Position numbers and translations under genes: made by a program. A stretch of 33,814 nt of DNA from Prolixibacteraceae bacterium UBA6162 (GTDB lineage Bacteria; Bacteroidota; Bacteroidia; Bacteroidales; Prolixibacteraceae), in contig DIUI01000021.1 in the NCBI GenBank assembly GCA_002428215.1, forward strand, positions 1-33,814, in the 5' to 3' direction. Below are positions 6,880 through 15,004 of the stretch, one piece after another (the stretch's first letter is position 1; the number at the start of each line of letters is the position of its first letter). The notes below the pieces were generated by a model. The model searched no databases, was not told where the DNA came from, and worked only from the letters and a program-made list of their open reading frames with translations.

Positions 6880-9507
6880 ATGTCGTTGAGTTCCAAAGAA
6901 ATACGTCAGACTTTTCTCTCCTTTTTTGAGGAAAAATCACATCAGATAGTGCCATCGGCGCCCATGGTAGTTAAGGATGACCCTACCTTAATGTTTACCA
7001 ATGCGGGGATGAATCAGTTCAAGGATATTTTTTTGGGCAACGATCCGGTGAAGTATCCACGTATTGCAGATACCCAAAAATGCCTTAGGGTTTCGGGAAA
7101 ACACAACGATTTGGAGGAAGTTGGCCTTGACACATACCATCATACCATGTTCGAGATGCTTGGAAACTGGTCGTTTGGCGATTACTTTAAAAAGGAAGCC
7201 ATTGATTGGGCATGGGAGTTGCTGGTCGACCGGTTAGGAATATCCCCCGACCGGATGTATGCGACTGTTTTTGAAGGAGACGCCTCAGAAAATCTTTTAC
7301 GTGATGACGAAGCTGCATCCATCTGGTCAAAATACCTCACTGGTGAGCAAATCCTGAACGGCTCGAAAAAAGATAATTTCTGGGAAATGGGTGACAGCGG
7401 ACCGTGCGGTCCCTGTTCCGAAATCCATGTAGATCTGCGGGATGATGCTGAAAGGGCAGTAATCAATGGACGGGATCTGGTAAATAACGATCACCCTCAG
7501 GTAATTGAGATCTGGAATCTGGTATTCATTCAATTCAACCGCAAAGCCAACGGGCAACTCGAGGAACTTCCCGCGAAGCATGTTGATACCGGAATGGGAT
7601 TTGAGCGGCTTTGTATGGTAATACAAGGTAAAAAATCAAATTACGACACCGATGTATTCCAGCCAATAATTGCCCGACTTGGGAACTTATGTGGAAAAAC
7701 TTATGGGGAAAATGAAAAAGCAGACATAGCAATGCGGGTGGTAGCCGACCACCTCAGAGCGGTAGCATTTGCCATAGCCGACGGACAACTTCCCTCAAAT
7801 AACAAAGCAGGGTATGTTATACGTCGAATACTGCGCAGAGCCGTCCGTTATGGCTATACATTTCTCGGATTCCGGTCAGCATTTATATATCAGCTGGTTG
7901 ATCAGTTGCGGGCCACAATGGGAGATCTTTTCCCTGAACTAGCAGCACAACAGTCGCTTATAGAGAAAGTAATTCACGAAGAAGAGGAGTCATTTTTGCG
8001 CACGCTTGAAACAGGAATACGTTTGCTTGACACGCTTACGGTGAAATCGAAGGAGGAAAATATTGATGTTATTTCAGGCAAAGATGCCTTTACACTATAC
8101 GATACATTTGGATTTCCACTCGATTTAACACAGCTTATTGCCCGCGAAAACGGATTATATGTTGACGTGGAAAATTTTGCCGTTGAAATGGAAGAACAGC
8201 GTGCACGTTCGCGTCAGGCAGCCACGCAGGAGACCGACGACTGGGTGGAGGTAACCAAAACAGATCGGATTGAGTTTGTTGGATATAAAAGTTATTCTAC
8301 CGAAACTCAAATAGCCAGATACCGAAAAGTGAGTCAAAAAGGCAAGGTTTTTTATCAACTGGTGCTAACCAAAACTCCTTTTTATGCAGAATCGGGAGGT
8401 CAGGTTGGCGACACAGGTGTGCTTCGCAGCAACGGAAAATCGCTTAAAATTTTGGACACACAGAAAGAGAACAATCTCATTGTTCACATTGCCAATGAAC
8501 TGCCCTCGCAACCCAACGCAATCTTCCAAGCTGAGGTGAACGTCGAAGCCAGGATTCGTACAGCCAACAACCACACTGCCACACACCTGCTCGATCATGC
8601 CCTGCGCGAAATTCTTGGAAAACATATTGAGCAAAAAGGATCGCTGGTGCATCCCGACTATTTAAGGTTCGACTTTTCGCACTTCAGCAAGGTAAGCCCG
8701 GTGGAACTTCAGATGCTACAACAGAGGGTAAACCAGATGATCAGGGAAAACCACACCCAGGAAGAGATGGCAGATGTTCCCTTCAATACTGCGCGAGAAC
8801 TGGGAGCAATTGCGCTTTTTGGTGAAAAATATGGAGAGACAGTAAGAGTTATCAAATTTGGAGATTCATTGGAACTTTGCGGTGGAACACATGTCCATTC
8901 AACCGGCCAGATAGGCTACTTTATAATTACTTCGGAGAGTGCGATTTCAGCCGGGGTACGACGTATTGAAGCGATTACCGGAGAAGCGGCCGATCAGTAC
9001 CTTCGGGAGAAACTTCAGGAACTATATGAAACAAAGTTGCTGTTCAGCCAAACTTCGAATGTAAAAAAATCGGTAGAGGATCTTATGCTTGAAAATGCCC
9101 AGTTAAAGAAGAAACTGGAAGCATTCGATCGTGCCTCTGCTGCTGGTATTAAAGATGAACTAAAAAATCAGGTACAAGCCACCGATGGAGTTAATTTCCT
9201 GATGGCCAGTCCTCAACTAACATCTGCACAGGCAGTTAAAGACCTGGCTTTTCAATTGCGCAACGAGATCCCCAACCTCATGCTGGTACTGGGGGTGATA
9301 TTAAATGACAAACCAACATTAACGGTCATGATAGCCGACAATTTGGTTTCAGCGCGTAATCTGGATGCCGGTAAAATTGTCCGCGAAGCTGGTAGCGAAA
9401 TGCAGGGAGGCGGCGGAGGACAAGCGTTTTATGCTACTGCCGGCGGGAAAAACCCCGATGGGTTGCCGGCGGCAATGGAGAAAGCTCGAAAACTCCTGTT
9501 GTCCTGA
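6880..9507 (+). CDS. alaS: alanine--tRNA ligase
   Basis: An 875-residue alanyl-tRNA synthetase of normal length. It charges tRNA-Ala and edits mischarged Ser and Gly. The N-terminal class II catalytic core has [19 protein letters not shown] (35-53) and the [17 protein letters not shown] region (91-107). The editing domain has the zinc-type ligands H565-x3-H569 (NHTATHLL) and C667-x3-H671 (CGGTH). The C-Ala domain ends with the glycine-rich [17 protein letters not shown]. The reading frame extends upstream to 6715, but those 55 residues are not family sequence and lie across the inverted repeat, while the conserved start [16 protein letters not shown] begins at 6880. It is convergent with the nuclease gene, with 11 bases between stops. 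Confidence 0.98.
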   Translation: MSLSSKEIRQTFLSFFEEKSHQIVPSAPMVVKDDPTLMFTNAGMNQFKDIFLGNDPVKYPRIADTQKCLRVSGKHNDLEEVGLDTYHHTMFEMLGNWSFGDYFKKEAIDWAWELLVDRLGISPDRMYATVFEGDASENLLRDDEAASIWSKYLTGEQILNGSKKDNFWEMGDSGPCGPCSEIHVDLRDDAERAVINGRDLVNNDHPQVIEIWNLVFIQFNRKANGQLEELPAKHVDTGMGFERLCMVIQGKKSNYDTDVFQPIIARLGNLCGKTYGENEKADIAMRVVADHLRAVAFAIADGQLPSNNKAGYVIRRILRRAVRYGYTFLGFRSAFIYQLVDQLRATMGDLFPELAAQQSLIEKVIHEEEESFLRTLETGIRLLDTLTVKSKEENIDVISGKDAFTLYDTFGFPLDLTQLIARENGLYVDVENFAVEMEEQRARSRQAATQETDDWVEVTKTDRIEFVGYKSYSTETQIARYRKVSQKGKVFYQLVLTKTPFYAESGGQVGDTGVLRSNGKSLKILDTQKENNLIVHIANELPSQPNAIFQAEVNVEARIRTANNHTATHLLDHALREILGKHIEQKGSLVHPDYLRFDFSHFSKVSPVELQMLQQRVNQMIRENHTQEEMADVPFNTARELGAIALFGEKYGETVRVIKFGDSLELCGGTHVHSTGQIGYFIITSESAISAGVRRIEAITGEAADQYLREKLQELYETKLLFSQTSNVKKSVEDLMLENAQLKKKLEAFDRASAAGIKDELKNQVQATDGVNFLMASPQLTSAQAVKDLAFQLRNEIPNLMLVLGVILNDKPTLTVMIADNLVSARNLDAGKIVREAGSEMQGGGGGQAFYATAGGKNPDGLPAAMEKARKLLLS

Positions 9508-9518
9508 AAAAAGCACCC

Positions 9519-10550
9519 CTATTTTGACCGAAGAAGTATATTAATCGGCAAATGATCGCTGTAGCCACCTGTGTAACGGTAGCCCTCATAGGTCCTATTC
9601 AGTTTTAAGCCAGTATTGCGTTCGTCAGGAATTAAGAGAAACCCGATCATAGTGATGGAAGCATCCTCAGGCCGGCTAAAAACAGGTGAATGTTGATTCA
9701 GCATTGCGCCGCTAACAATCACCTGATCGAATGTATTCCAGAATCCCTGATACTTGAGTGTGCCTTTACCGGCCTTTGACCAAGCATGACTAAGATTATA
9801 CAATCGAAGCGGATCGCTCCCCGGCATAAGTTCTGCACCCAAAACAGCGGTCATGCTTTGATCATCGGGCTGATCGTTAAAATCACCCATAATGATGATG
9901 CGGGGAGAAGGGAATTCTTCCTGCAACCGGTCGACCTCCCACCGCAACCGTTGCGCTGCCCTTTCGCGATACAACCGGGTTTCAATTAACCCGCCATAGC
10001 GCGATGGCCAATGATTAAAAAACAGGTGGAGCGTATCTTTACCGGCCACGGTACCCGATAGGTAAAGAATTTCTCTGGTGGATGGTACAGACGCATTGGT
10101 ATCTACTGGAGGAAAATATCGATAGACGACCGGGTTAAAAATATCTGGCCTGTAGATCGCTGCTACATCAATACCGCGGGCATCGGGTGAATCCTTGTGC
10201 ACAATCTGATAATTCCAGATTTTAAGCGCAGGATGACTAACCAGTTCTTCGAGCACATAGCGGTTTTCTACTTCACAAAGACCTATTACGGCAGGAGGTT
10301 CCCAATAGCCTGTATTATTAATTACACGAGCAAGATTTGTTAATTTCTGGCGAAAGCGGGTTACCGTCCAGCGTCGCTCGCCCGAAGGAAGGAACTCATT
10401 GTCATCGGTTAGAGGATCATCAACTGTATCGAAAAGGTTCTCAACATTATAGAACATTATTGTCGCAACAGGATTATCACACCGGGCCTTTTGAGGACAA
10501 ATCAAAAGCAGGGTAAACAAAAAGAGAGGGGTTAATAGCGAAAGTTTCAT
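9519..10550 (-). CDS. exported endonuclease/exonuclease/phosphatase family protein
   Basis: A 343-residue protein with a signal peptide (MKLSLLTPLFLFTLLLICPQ, cleavage near residue 24). The rest is an EEP (DNase I-like) domain: YNVENLFDTVDDP (metal and substrate Asn/Glu), GLCEVENR (catalytic Glu), FNHWPSRYGG (His), MGDFNDQPDD (Asp/Asn) and a final SDHLPINILL (Asp-His). All catalytic blocks are present, so it is probably an active phosphodiesterase or nuclease in the periplasm or outside the cell; the substrate cannot be told from sequence. The start codon overlaps the stop of the upstream beta-helix lipoprotein gene by 4 bases, so the two are translationally coupled. Confidence 0.9.
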   Translation of the reverse strand: MKLSLLTPLFLFTLLLICPQKARCDNPVATIMFYNVENLFDTVDDPLTDDNEFLPSGERRWTVTRFRQKLTNLARVINNTGYWEPPAVIGLCEVENRYVLEELVSHPALKIWNYQIVHKDSPDARGIDVAAIYRPDIFNPVVYRYFPPVDTNASVPSTREILYLSGTVAGKDTLHLFFNHWPSRYGGLIETRLYRERAAQRLRWEVDRLQEEFPSPRIIIMGDFNDQPDDQSMTAVLGAELMPGSDPLRLYNLSHAWSKAGKGTLKYQGFWNTFDQVIVSGAMLNQHSPVFSRPEDASITMIGFLLIPDERNTGLKLNRTYEGYRYTGGYSDHLPINILLRSK

Positions 10551-11992
10551 TGGGGTTTTTTCTCAACCCGCTCAAAAGCACCCAGATCCGGCCCCGAGTC
10601 TATACTTCGGTCTACTCCGGCAATATCGAAGGGGAACATCTTAGCATATACGTCGCTTCCTCTATCTTTAGCCGGGGAGAGGGTGTCGAGCTGGAAATTA
10701 AGTTTTGAAGCATCTTTAAACTTGGGATCAAAGTTTTTGCCTTTCCAGATGGTACCGAAATGATTTCGGTTTGCGGTGTTAAAAGTATCGGGGACCTGAA
10801 TAATGCAGTGATCAAAATAGTAGTTGAAAAGATTGTCGGGGAACTGTCCTAGTTCAATTTCGACAGGGTTGCTTCCATAAATTATGGAATTGCCAAAATG
10901 AGCCTTGGTAAGATCATTGGTATATACCCGTTCAGTACCATCGGGATTGGAGAATTTAATCAGGTTTGAGATAGCAAGGGAACTGCTTTTACGGGGTGAG
11001 CCACCATATCCACCCCAGTAGTTTGCAATGGTGGAGTGATAAAATTCATACTCGCCACCCAGCAGAAGTGCCGCTGCATAAATACCACAATTGGCAATGA
11101 CGGTATTGTAGGCAAGAATCTTGGATTTCAGGGCAAACAATCCGGCATAAGACATATTTTCTATGCGCACATTGCCAAGTCTAGCGGAAGCATTACCATC
11201 GTGCTCGAGAGTTCCTATCTGCAGGCCTATATTGGCATTTTTAATTGTTACATGCTCAAAATGATTGTTTTTACTACCACTGTAAACAACAATTCCATTC
11301 CATTGATCAGGAATATTCGCATAGGCACTCTCAAGCCTGTCGGCGGTAAAAAGAATGGGATTGTCGCGCGTTCCGTTGGCTATAATGTTACCCTTTGCAT
11401 ACAAACCTGCTCCTTTATGAAAATAGATTCGTGTCCCCGGATCGATAGTAAGGGTTGACAAAGAGTCAACATAGGCAAAATCGTAAACAAGATAGGGCTT
11501 GTCTGCAGTCCAGCGCTCCGTTTTAATCACGGCCCGTTTAATAAGGTGAAAGTCCTGCCCCCATGCAATAACCGGAATACTTTGGCGATTAAAATTGGTA
11601 GTAAACTCAATACTGTCTTTAACCACCATAGGCAAGGTATGTCCAGTAGGATCAACTGTAACCTCAATAAAAACAAAAATGCTGTCGTTGGGTGGGATTT
11701 CCACATCAAAGGCCTCATTTCCCGGGAACCCGTTTACATTAAGCCTGAAATTAGAATTGTCGCCAGCACCTAGTCTCACCTGTGAAATAAGAACTTTTTC
11801 GTGGTAAGGATTATAAATCTTAAGTAATCTGGTAGTTGACCCAATCGTTGAAAATACAGTATCGAACATAACAGTATCGACAGAGAACCTCAACTGGGCA
11901 TCAGGAGAGCTCAGATACCGTTCATCCTCGCAGGAGACTAGGACTGCAAAAACGGTAAGTACCAGAAGAAGTTGTGAAATGGTTCGATACAA
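10547..11992 (-). CDS. beta-helix surface/periplasmic lipoprotein
   Basis: A 481-residue protein with a lipoprotein signal ending in VLVSC (Cys21), followed by acidic residues as often seen in exported Bacteroidota lipoproteins. After an Ig-like N-terminal part (about 25-150) comes a run of short beta-strand repeats rich in G, N and hydrophobics (LYAKGNIIANGTRDNPILFT, ...HVTIKNANIGLQIG...) typical of right-handed parallel beta-helix proteins. The C-terminal GVDRSIDSGPDLGAFERVE resembles the closing motif of choice-of-anchor-Q / parallel beta-helix proteins. The function is not known; beta-helices often bind or cut polysaccharides, but I see no catalytic motif. It is the first gene of a pair with the coupled nuclease. 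Confidence 0.8.
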   Translation of the reverse strand: MYRTISQLLLVLTVFAVLVSCEDERYLSSPDAQLRFSVDTVMFDTVFSTIGSTTRLLKIYNPYHEKVLISQVRLGAGDNSNFRLNVNGFPGNEAFDVEIPPNDSIFVFIEVTVDPTGHTLPMVVKDSIEFTTNFNRQSIPVIAWGQDFHLIKRAVIKTERWTADKPYLVYDFAYVDSLSTLTIDPGTRIYFHKGAGLYAKGNIIANGTRDNPILFTADRLESAYANIPDQWNGIVVYSGSKNNHFEHVTIKNANIGLQIGTLEHDGNASARLGNVRIENMSYAGLFALKSKILAYNTVIANCGIYAAALLLGGEYEFYHSTIANYWGGYGGSPRKSSSLAISNLIKFSNPDGTERVYTNDLTKAHFGNSIIYGSNPVEIELGQFPDNLFNYYFDHCIIQVPDTFNTANRNHFGTIWKGKNFDPKFKDASKLNFQLDTLSPAKDRGSDVYAKMFPFDIAGVDRSIDSGPDLGAFERVEKKPQ

Positions 11993-12097
11993 GGGCTGAA
12001 ATTTTAATTAAAACGAAATCGTTTTGACTTTATTTTCAATATCAAGTGGTCTAATTTACATTTTTTAACAATTATACGCAAATTAGAAGCAATAGAT

Positions 12098-13537
12098 TCA
12101 CCTTTTTTTCGAAATTATAAACAAACCAATTATCATTAAACAACCGTTCAGAATCAAAATTTCAAAACCAAAAACATACCCCCATAACCACGACTCAGAG
12201 TTGGAGGAGATAATGTAAGATAAAAGCGGTGCGGCAATTGCCACCAATGGTACCCATCGCTCTCTGGTCTTTCGCTTACTAATAAGGCCATACATAAACA
12301 ATCCAAGTATCGGACCATAGGTATAACCGGCAACTTTGAATACGGCAACAACTACGCTTTGGTTGTTGATGGCTTTGAATAACAGAATTATTGCAATCAA
12401 CAAAAATGAAAAAAGCAAGTGTGATGCCACTCTTATCTTTACAAGGTTTGATTCGGAGCGTTGTTTTTTTCCTAAAAAATCAACCATCAGGGTGGTGGTC
12501 AGCGCTGTAAGCGCAGAATCGGCGCTGGAGTAGGCGGCGGCACTCACTCCCAGAAGAAATGCAATACCAACCATTAACCCCAAATGATTGAAGGCAAGAA
12601 GCGGATAAACGTCATCGGTAGCGGATGGAAGAGCAATCTGATTATTTGCTGCATAAATGTAGAGCAATACTCCAAGTGAGAGGAAAAGCACCACTGTAAA
12701 AAGAAAACCAAAACTGAACAGAACCATGTTTTTCTGAGCCTCACCTATATTCTTGCAGGTCAGATTTTTTTGCATCATATCTTGGTCCATGCCTACCATT
12801 ACCAGCGTAATAAACATGCCTGCAAAAAACTGTTTAAAGAAGTTATTACCCGATTTCCAGTCCCAGGTGAAAATCTCCGAACCGGGATGCTCATTTATCT
12901 GCCTGATCATTTCACCAAAACCCCATCCCATCGATCGGCTTATCGAGAAAATGGTAAGAATCACGGCAGCTATCAAAAAAAGTGTTTGCAAAGTATCGGT
13001 CCAAACGATGGTTTTAATACCACCCCTGAAAGTGTATACCCAAATCAGAGCTATGCTTACGAATACTGTAAATGTGAAGGATATACCATACGCATCGAAA
13101 AATGCAATCTGCAGAACGCCAGCAACAAGATAGAGTCTGAATGCGGCTCCAATCAGCTTTGACAGCATGAAAAACAGCGAACCTGTTTTATGGGAAACAG
13201 GACCAAACCTATCGCCCAGAAAAGCGTAAATCGAAACCAACTGCATTCTGTAATATACCGGAAGAAGTATTCCGGCAACCAGCCAGTAACCCAATAGGTT
13301 GCCAAGGACAAACTGCAAATATGAGAAAGCCGAGGTCCCCACCTCTCCGGGAACCGATATAAAGGTAACCCCCGAAAGGGTTGCGCCCACCATGCCAAAA
13401 GCAACCAATACCCAGGGGGAACGCCGATTCGCTGTAAAGAAGGTTTGGGTATTTGCCCCGCGTGATGTGAGATATGAGATGGTTAGCAAAAGAGCAAAAT
13501 AGCCAACTAAAATGGTTAGTACCAGAATTGGAGCCAT
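12098..13537 (-). CDS. sodium:solute symporter (SSS family)
   Basis: A 479-residue integral membrane protein with about 13 hydrophobic segments. The N-terminus (YFALLLTISYLTSRG, then ANRRSPWVLVAFGMVGATLSGVTFI) and the GISFTF...WVYTFRGGIKTIVWTDTLQT region are characteristic of SSS transporters related to SglT and sialic-acid/inositol carriers. It is expected to couple Na+ entry to uptake of a sugar or similar solute. An upstream in-frame extension to 13594 lies inside the NamZ gene; the ATG at 13537 sits one base after the NamZ stop (TAG-T-ATG), so translation is probably coupled. That coupling suggests a MurNAc- or amino-sugar-related substrate, which is inference. Confidence 0.92.
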   Translation of the reverse strand: MAPILVLTILVGYFALLLTISYLTSRGANTQTFFTANRRSPWVLVAFGMVGATLSGVTFISVPGEVGTSAFSYLQFVLGNLLGYWLVAGILLPVYYRMQLVSIYAFLGDRFGPVSHKTGSLFFMLSKLIGAAFRLYLVAGVLQIAFFDAYGISFTFTVFVSIALIWVYTFRGGIKTIVWTDTLQTLFLIAAVILTIFSISRSMGWGFGEMIRQINEHPGSEIFTWDWKSGNNFFKQFFAGMFITLVMVGMDQDMMQKNLTCKNIGEAQKNMVLFSFGFLFTVVLFLSLGVLLYIYAANNQIALPSATDDVYPLLAFNHLGLMVGIAFLLGVSAAAYSSADSALTALTTTLMVDFLGKKQRSESNLVKIRVASHLLFSFLLIAIILLFKAINNQSVVVAVFKVAGYTYGPILGLFMYGLISKRKTRERWVPLVAIAAPLLSYIISSNSESWLWGYVFGFEILILNGCLMIIGLFIISKKR

Positions 13538-13538
13538 A

Positions 13539-14747
13539 CTATTCAAAATCGGGGTACAAGAGATATTTCTTTCGCATAACCTTATAGCTATCAATATCTT
13601 TTTGCCACAAAGCGACCATTTCTTCCTCCGTCATACCAGCACGTATATTTGCCAGTAGCCGATCGCTGCCCGACAATATATGAAGCGTGCGTTCACTTTG
13701 CAAAAACTGTTTTTCGGTTGGATAGAGCTTGTAAAACTCCATAAACCACCGTAATGTAAAAGTCGGGACCTCAGCAAGCTCTCTTAAATCAACCCCATAG
13801 CAGGTTTTGTTCAAATTAGGCGGATTTACGGCAATACCGGGCAGATTCACCGGTACAAATTCAAACTTACCCAAATGAGGAAGTGTGCCACCAACAACCT
13901 GAAACGGGAAAGGAGTACCCCTGCCAATACTTACCGAGGTTGCCTCAAAAAAGCAGAGTGAGGGATACAAACGAACCGCCAGATGATTGGGCAAATTGGG
14001 CGAAGGGGCTATAGGTACCTCGTAAGGGGTAAGGTGGGTATAGTTTTCAACCGGAATTACGGTAAGATCAGTTCTGGAAGGCCCGTTGTGCCAATTTTCA
14101 CCATTGATCATGAGGGCCATTTCACCCAAAGTGCATCCATGAACTACCGGTACAGGAACCATTCCTACAAATGATTTGAAGGCAGGGTCCAAGATTGGTC
14201 CTGCAATATAATCGCCGTTAGGATTGGGACGGTCAAGAACTATAAGTGGCAATCCATTTTCAGCACAGGCTTCCATACATAAATACAGCGTCGACAAATA
14301 GGTATAAAACCTACATCCAACATCCTGTATGTCAAAAACCAAAATATCTAGTCCTTCGAGTTGTTGAGGAGTAGGCTTGGTAACATTGCCATACAGAGAA
14401 ATCACTTGTATCCCGGTTTGAGGGTCTATACCATCCATGACTTTTTCACCTGCCGACGCATCTACCCTAAAACCATGTTCCGGTGCGAAAATCCGCTCGA
14501 CTTTTATTCCGGAACTCACTAAATAGTCGGGCAAAAGCACATCTCCCACCCGGGCAGTATGGTTAATTACCAGGCCAACCCTTTTATTTCTTAGTAAGCC
14601 GAGATAATCTTCTGGCCTGTCTGCGGCAGGTATCACCACATTTGTATCGGCAATTCCAAGTTTATCGTGCGTTCCGTTGTTTAGAAACCGGGTTGAAACA
14701 AACATTGAAAGCAGCACTAAACCGATCATCAGTAATTTCGCAGACAT
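13539..14747 (-). CDS. namZ: DUF1343 / GH171 exo-beta-N-acetylmuramidase-like protein
   Basis: A 402-residue exported protein with an N-terminal hydrophobic signal or anchor (about 4-18). The DUF1343 domain has RVGLVINHTARVGD, RIFAPEHGFRVDASAGE, LVFDIQDVGCRFYTYLSTL, VLDRPNPNG and VPVVHGCTLGEMA. Glu90 in the APEHG motif is the likely catalytic acid of the family. Characterised members (B. subtilis YbbC/NamZ, Tannerella homologue) remove terminal N-acetylmuramic acid from peptidoglycan fragments. The gene is directly followed by an SSS transporter and is divergent from a GH3 NagZ-like enzyme, the expected partners for peptidoglycan sugar recovery. I am confident of the family; the exact substrate of this copy is inferred. 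Confidence 0.88.
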   Translation of the reverse strand: MSAKLLMIGLVLLSMFVSTRFLNNGTHDKLGIADTNVVIPAADRPEDYLGLLRNKRVGLVINHTARVGDVLLPDYLVSSGIKVERIFAPEHGFRVDASAGEKVMDGIDPQTGIQVISLYGNVTKPTPQQLEGLDILVFDIQDVGCRFYTYLSTLYLCMEACAENGLPLIVLDRPNPNGDYIAGPILDPAFKSFVGMVPVPVVHGCTLGEMALMINGENWHNGPSRTDLTVIPVENYTHLTPYEVPIAPSPNLPNHLAVRLYPSLCFFEATSVSIGRGTPFPFQVVGGTLPHLGKFEFVPVNLPGIAVNPPNLNKTCYGVDLRELAEVPTFTLRWFMEFYKLYPTEKQFLQSERTLHILSGSDRLLANIRAGMTEEEMVALWQKDIDSYKVMRKKYLLYPDFE

Positions 14748-15004
14748 AGTACCTGATATTAAATTGGATTTTACGAATATACCACTCCTTGGTCAAATAA
14801 TGTATACCAAGAGCAAGCGATTATTCACTATTTGCCCAACATTACACCAACGCCTTTGAACTTTACCTTGCAAGCCTTTTAGGCATGCCTATGGCAAACG
14901 AATAAGAGGGGAATAAAAGATAATACGCAAAAAGAGTTACCGGAATAATCTTTTACCTCTTTCTTAATTATTTTAGTAGCGTATAAAATTGAAAATGCTT
15001 GCCC

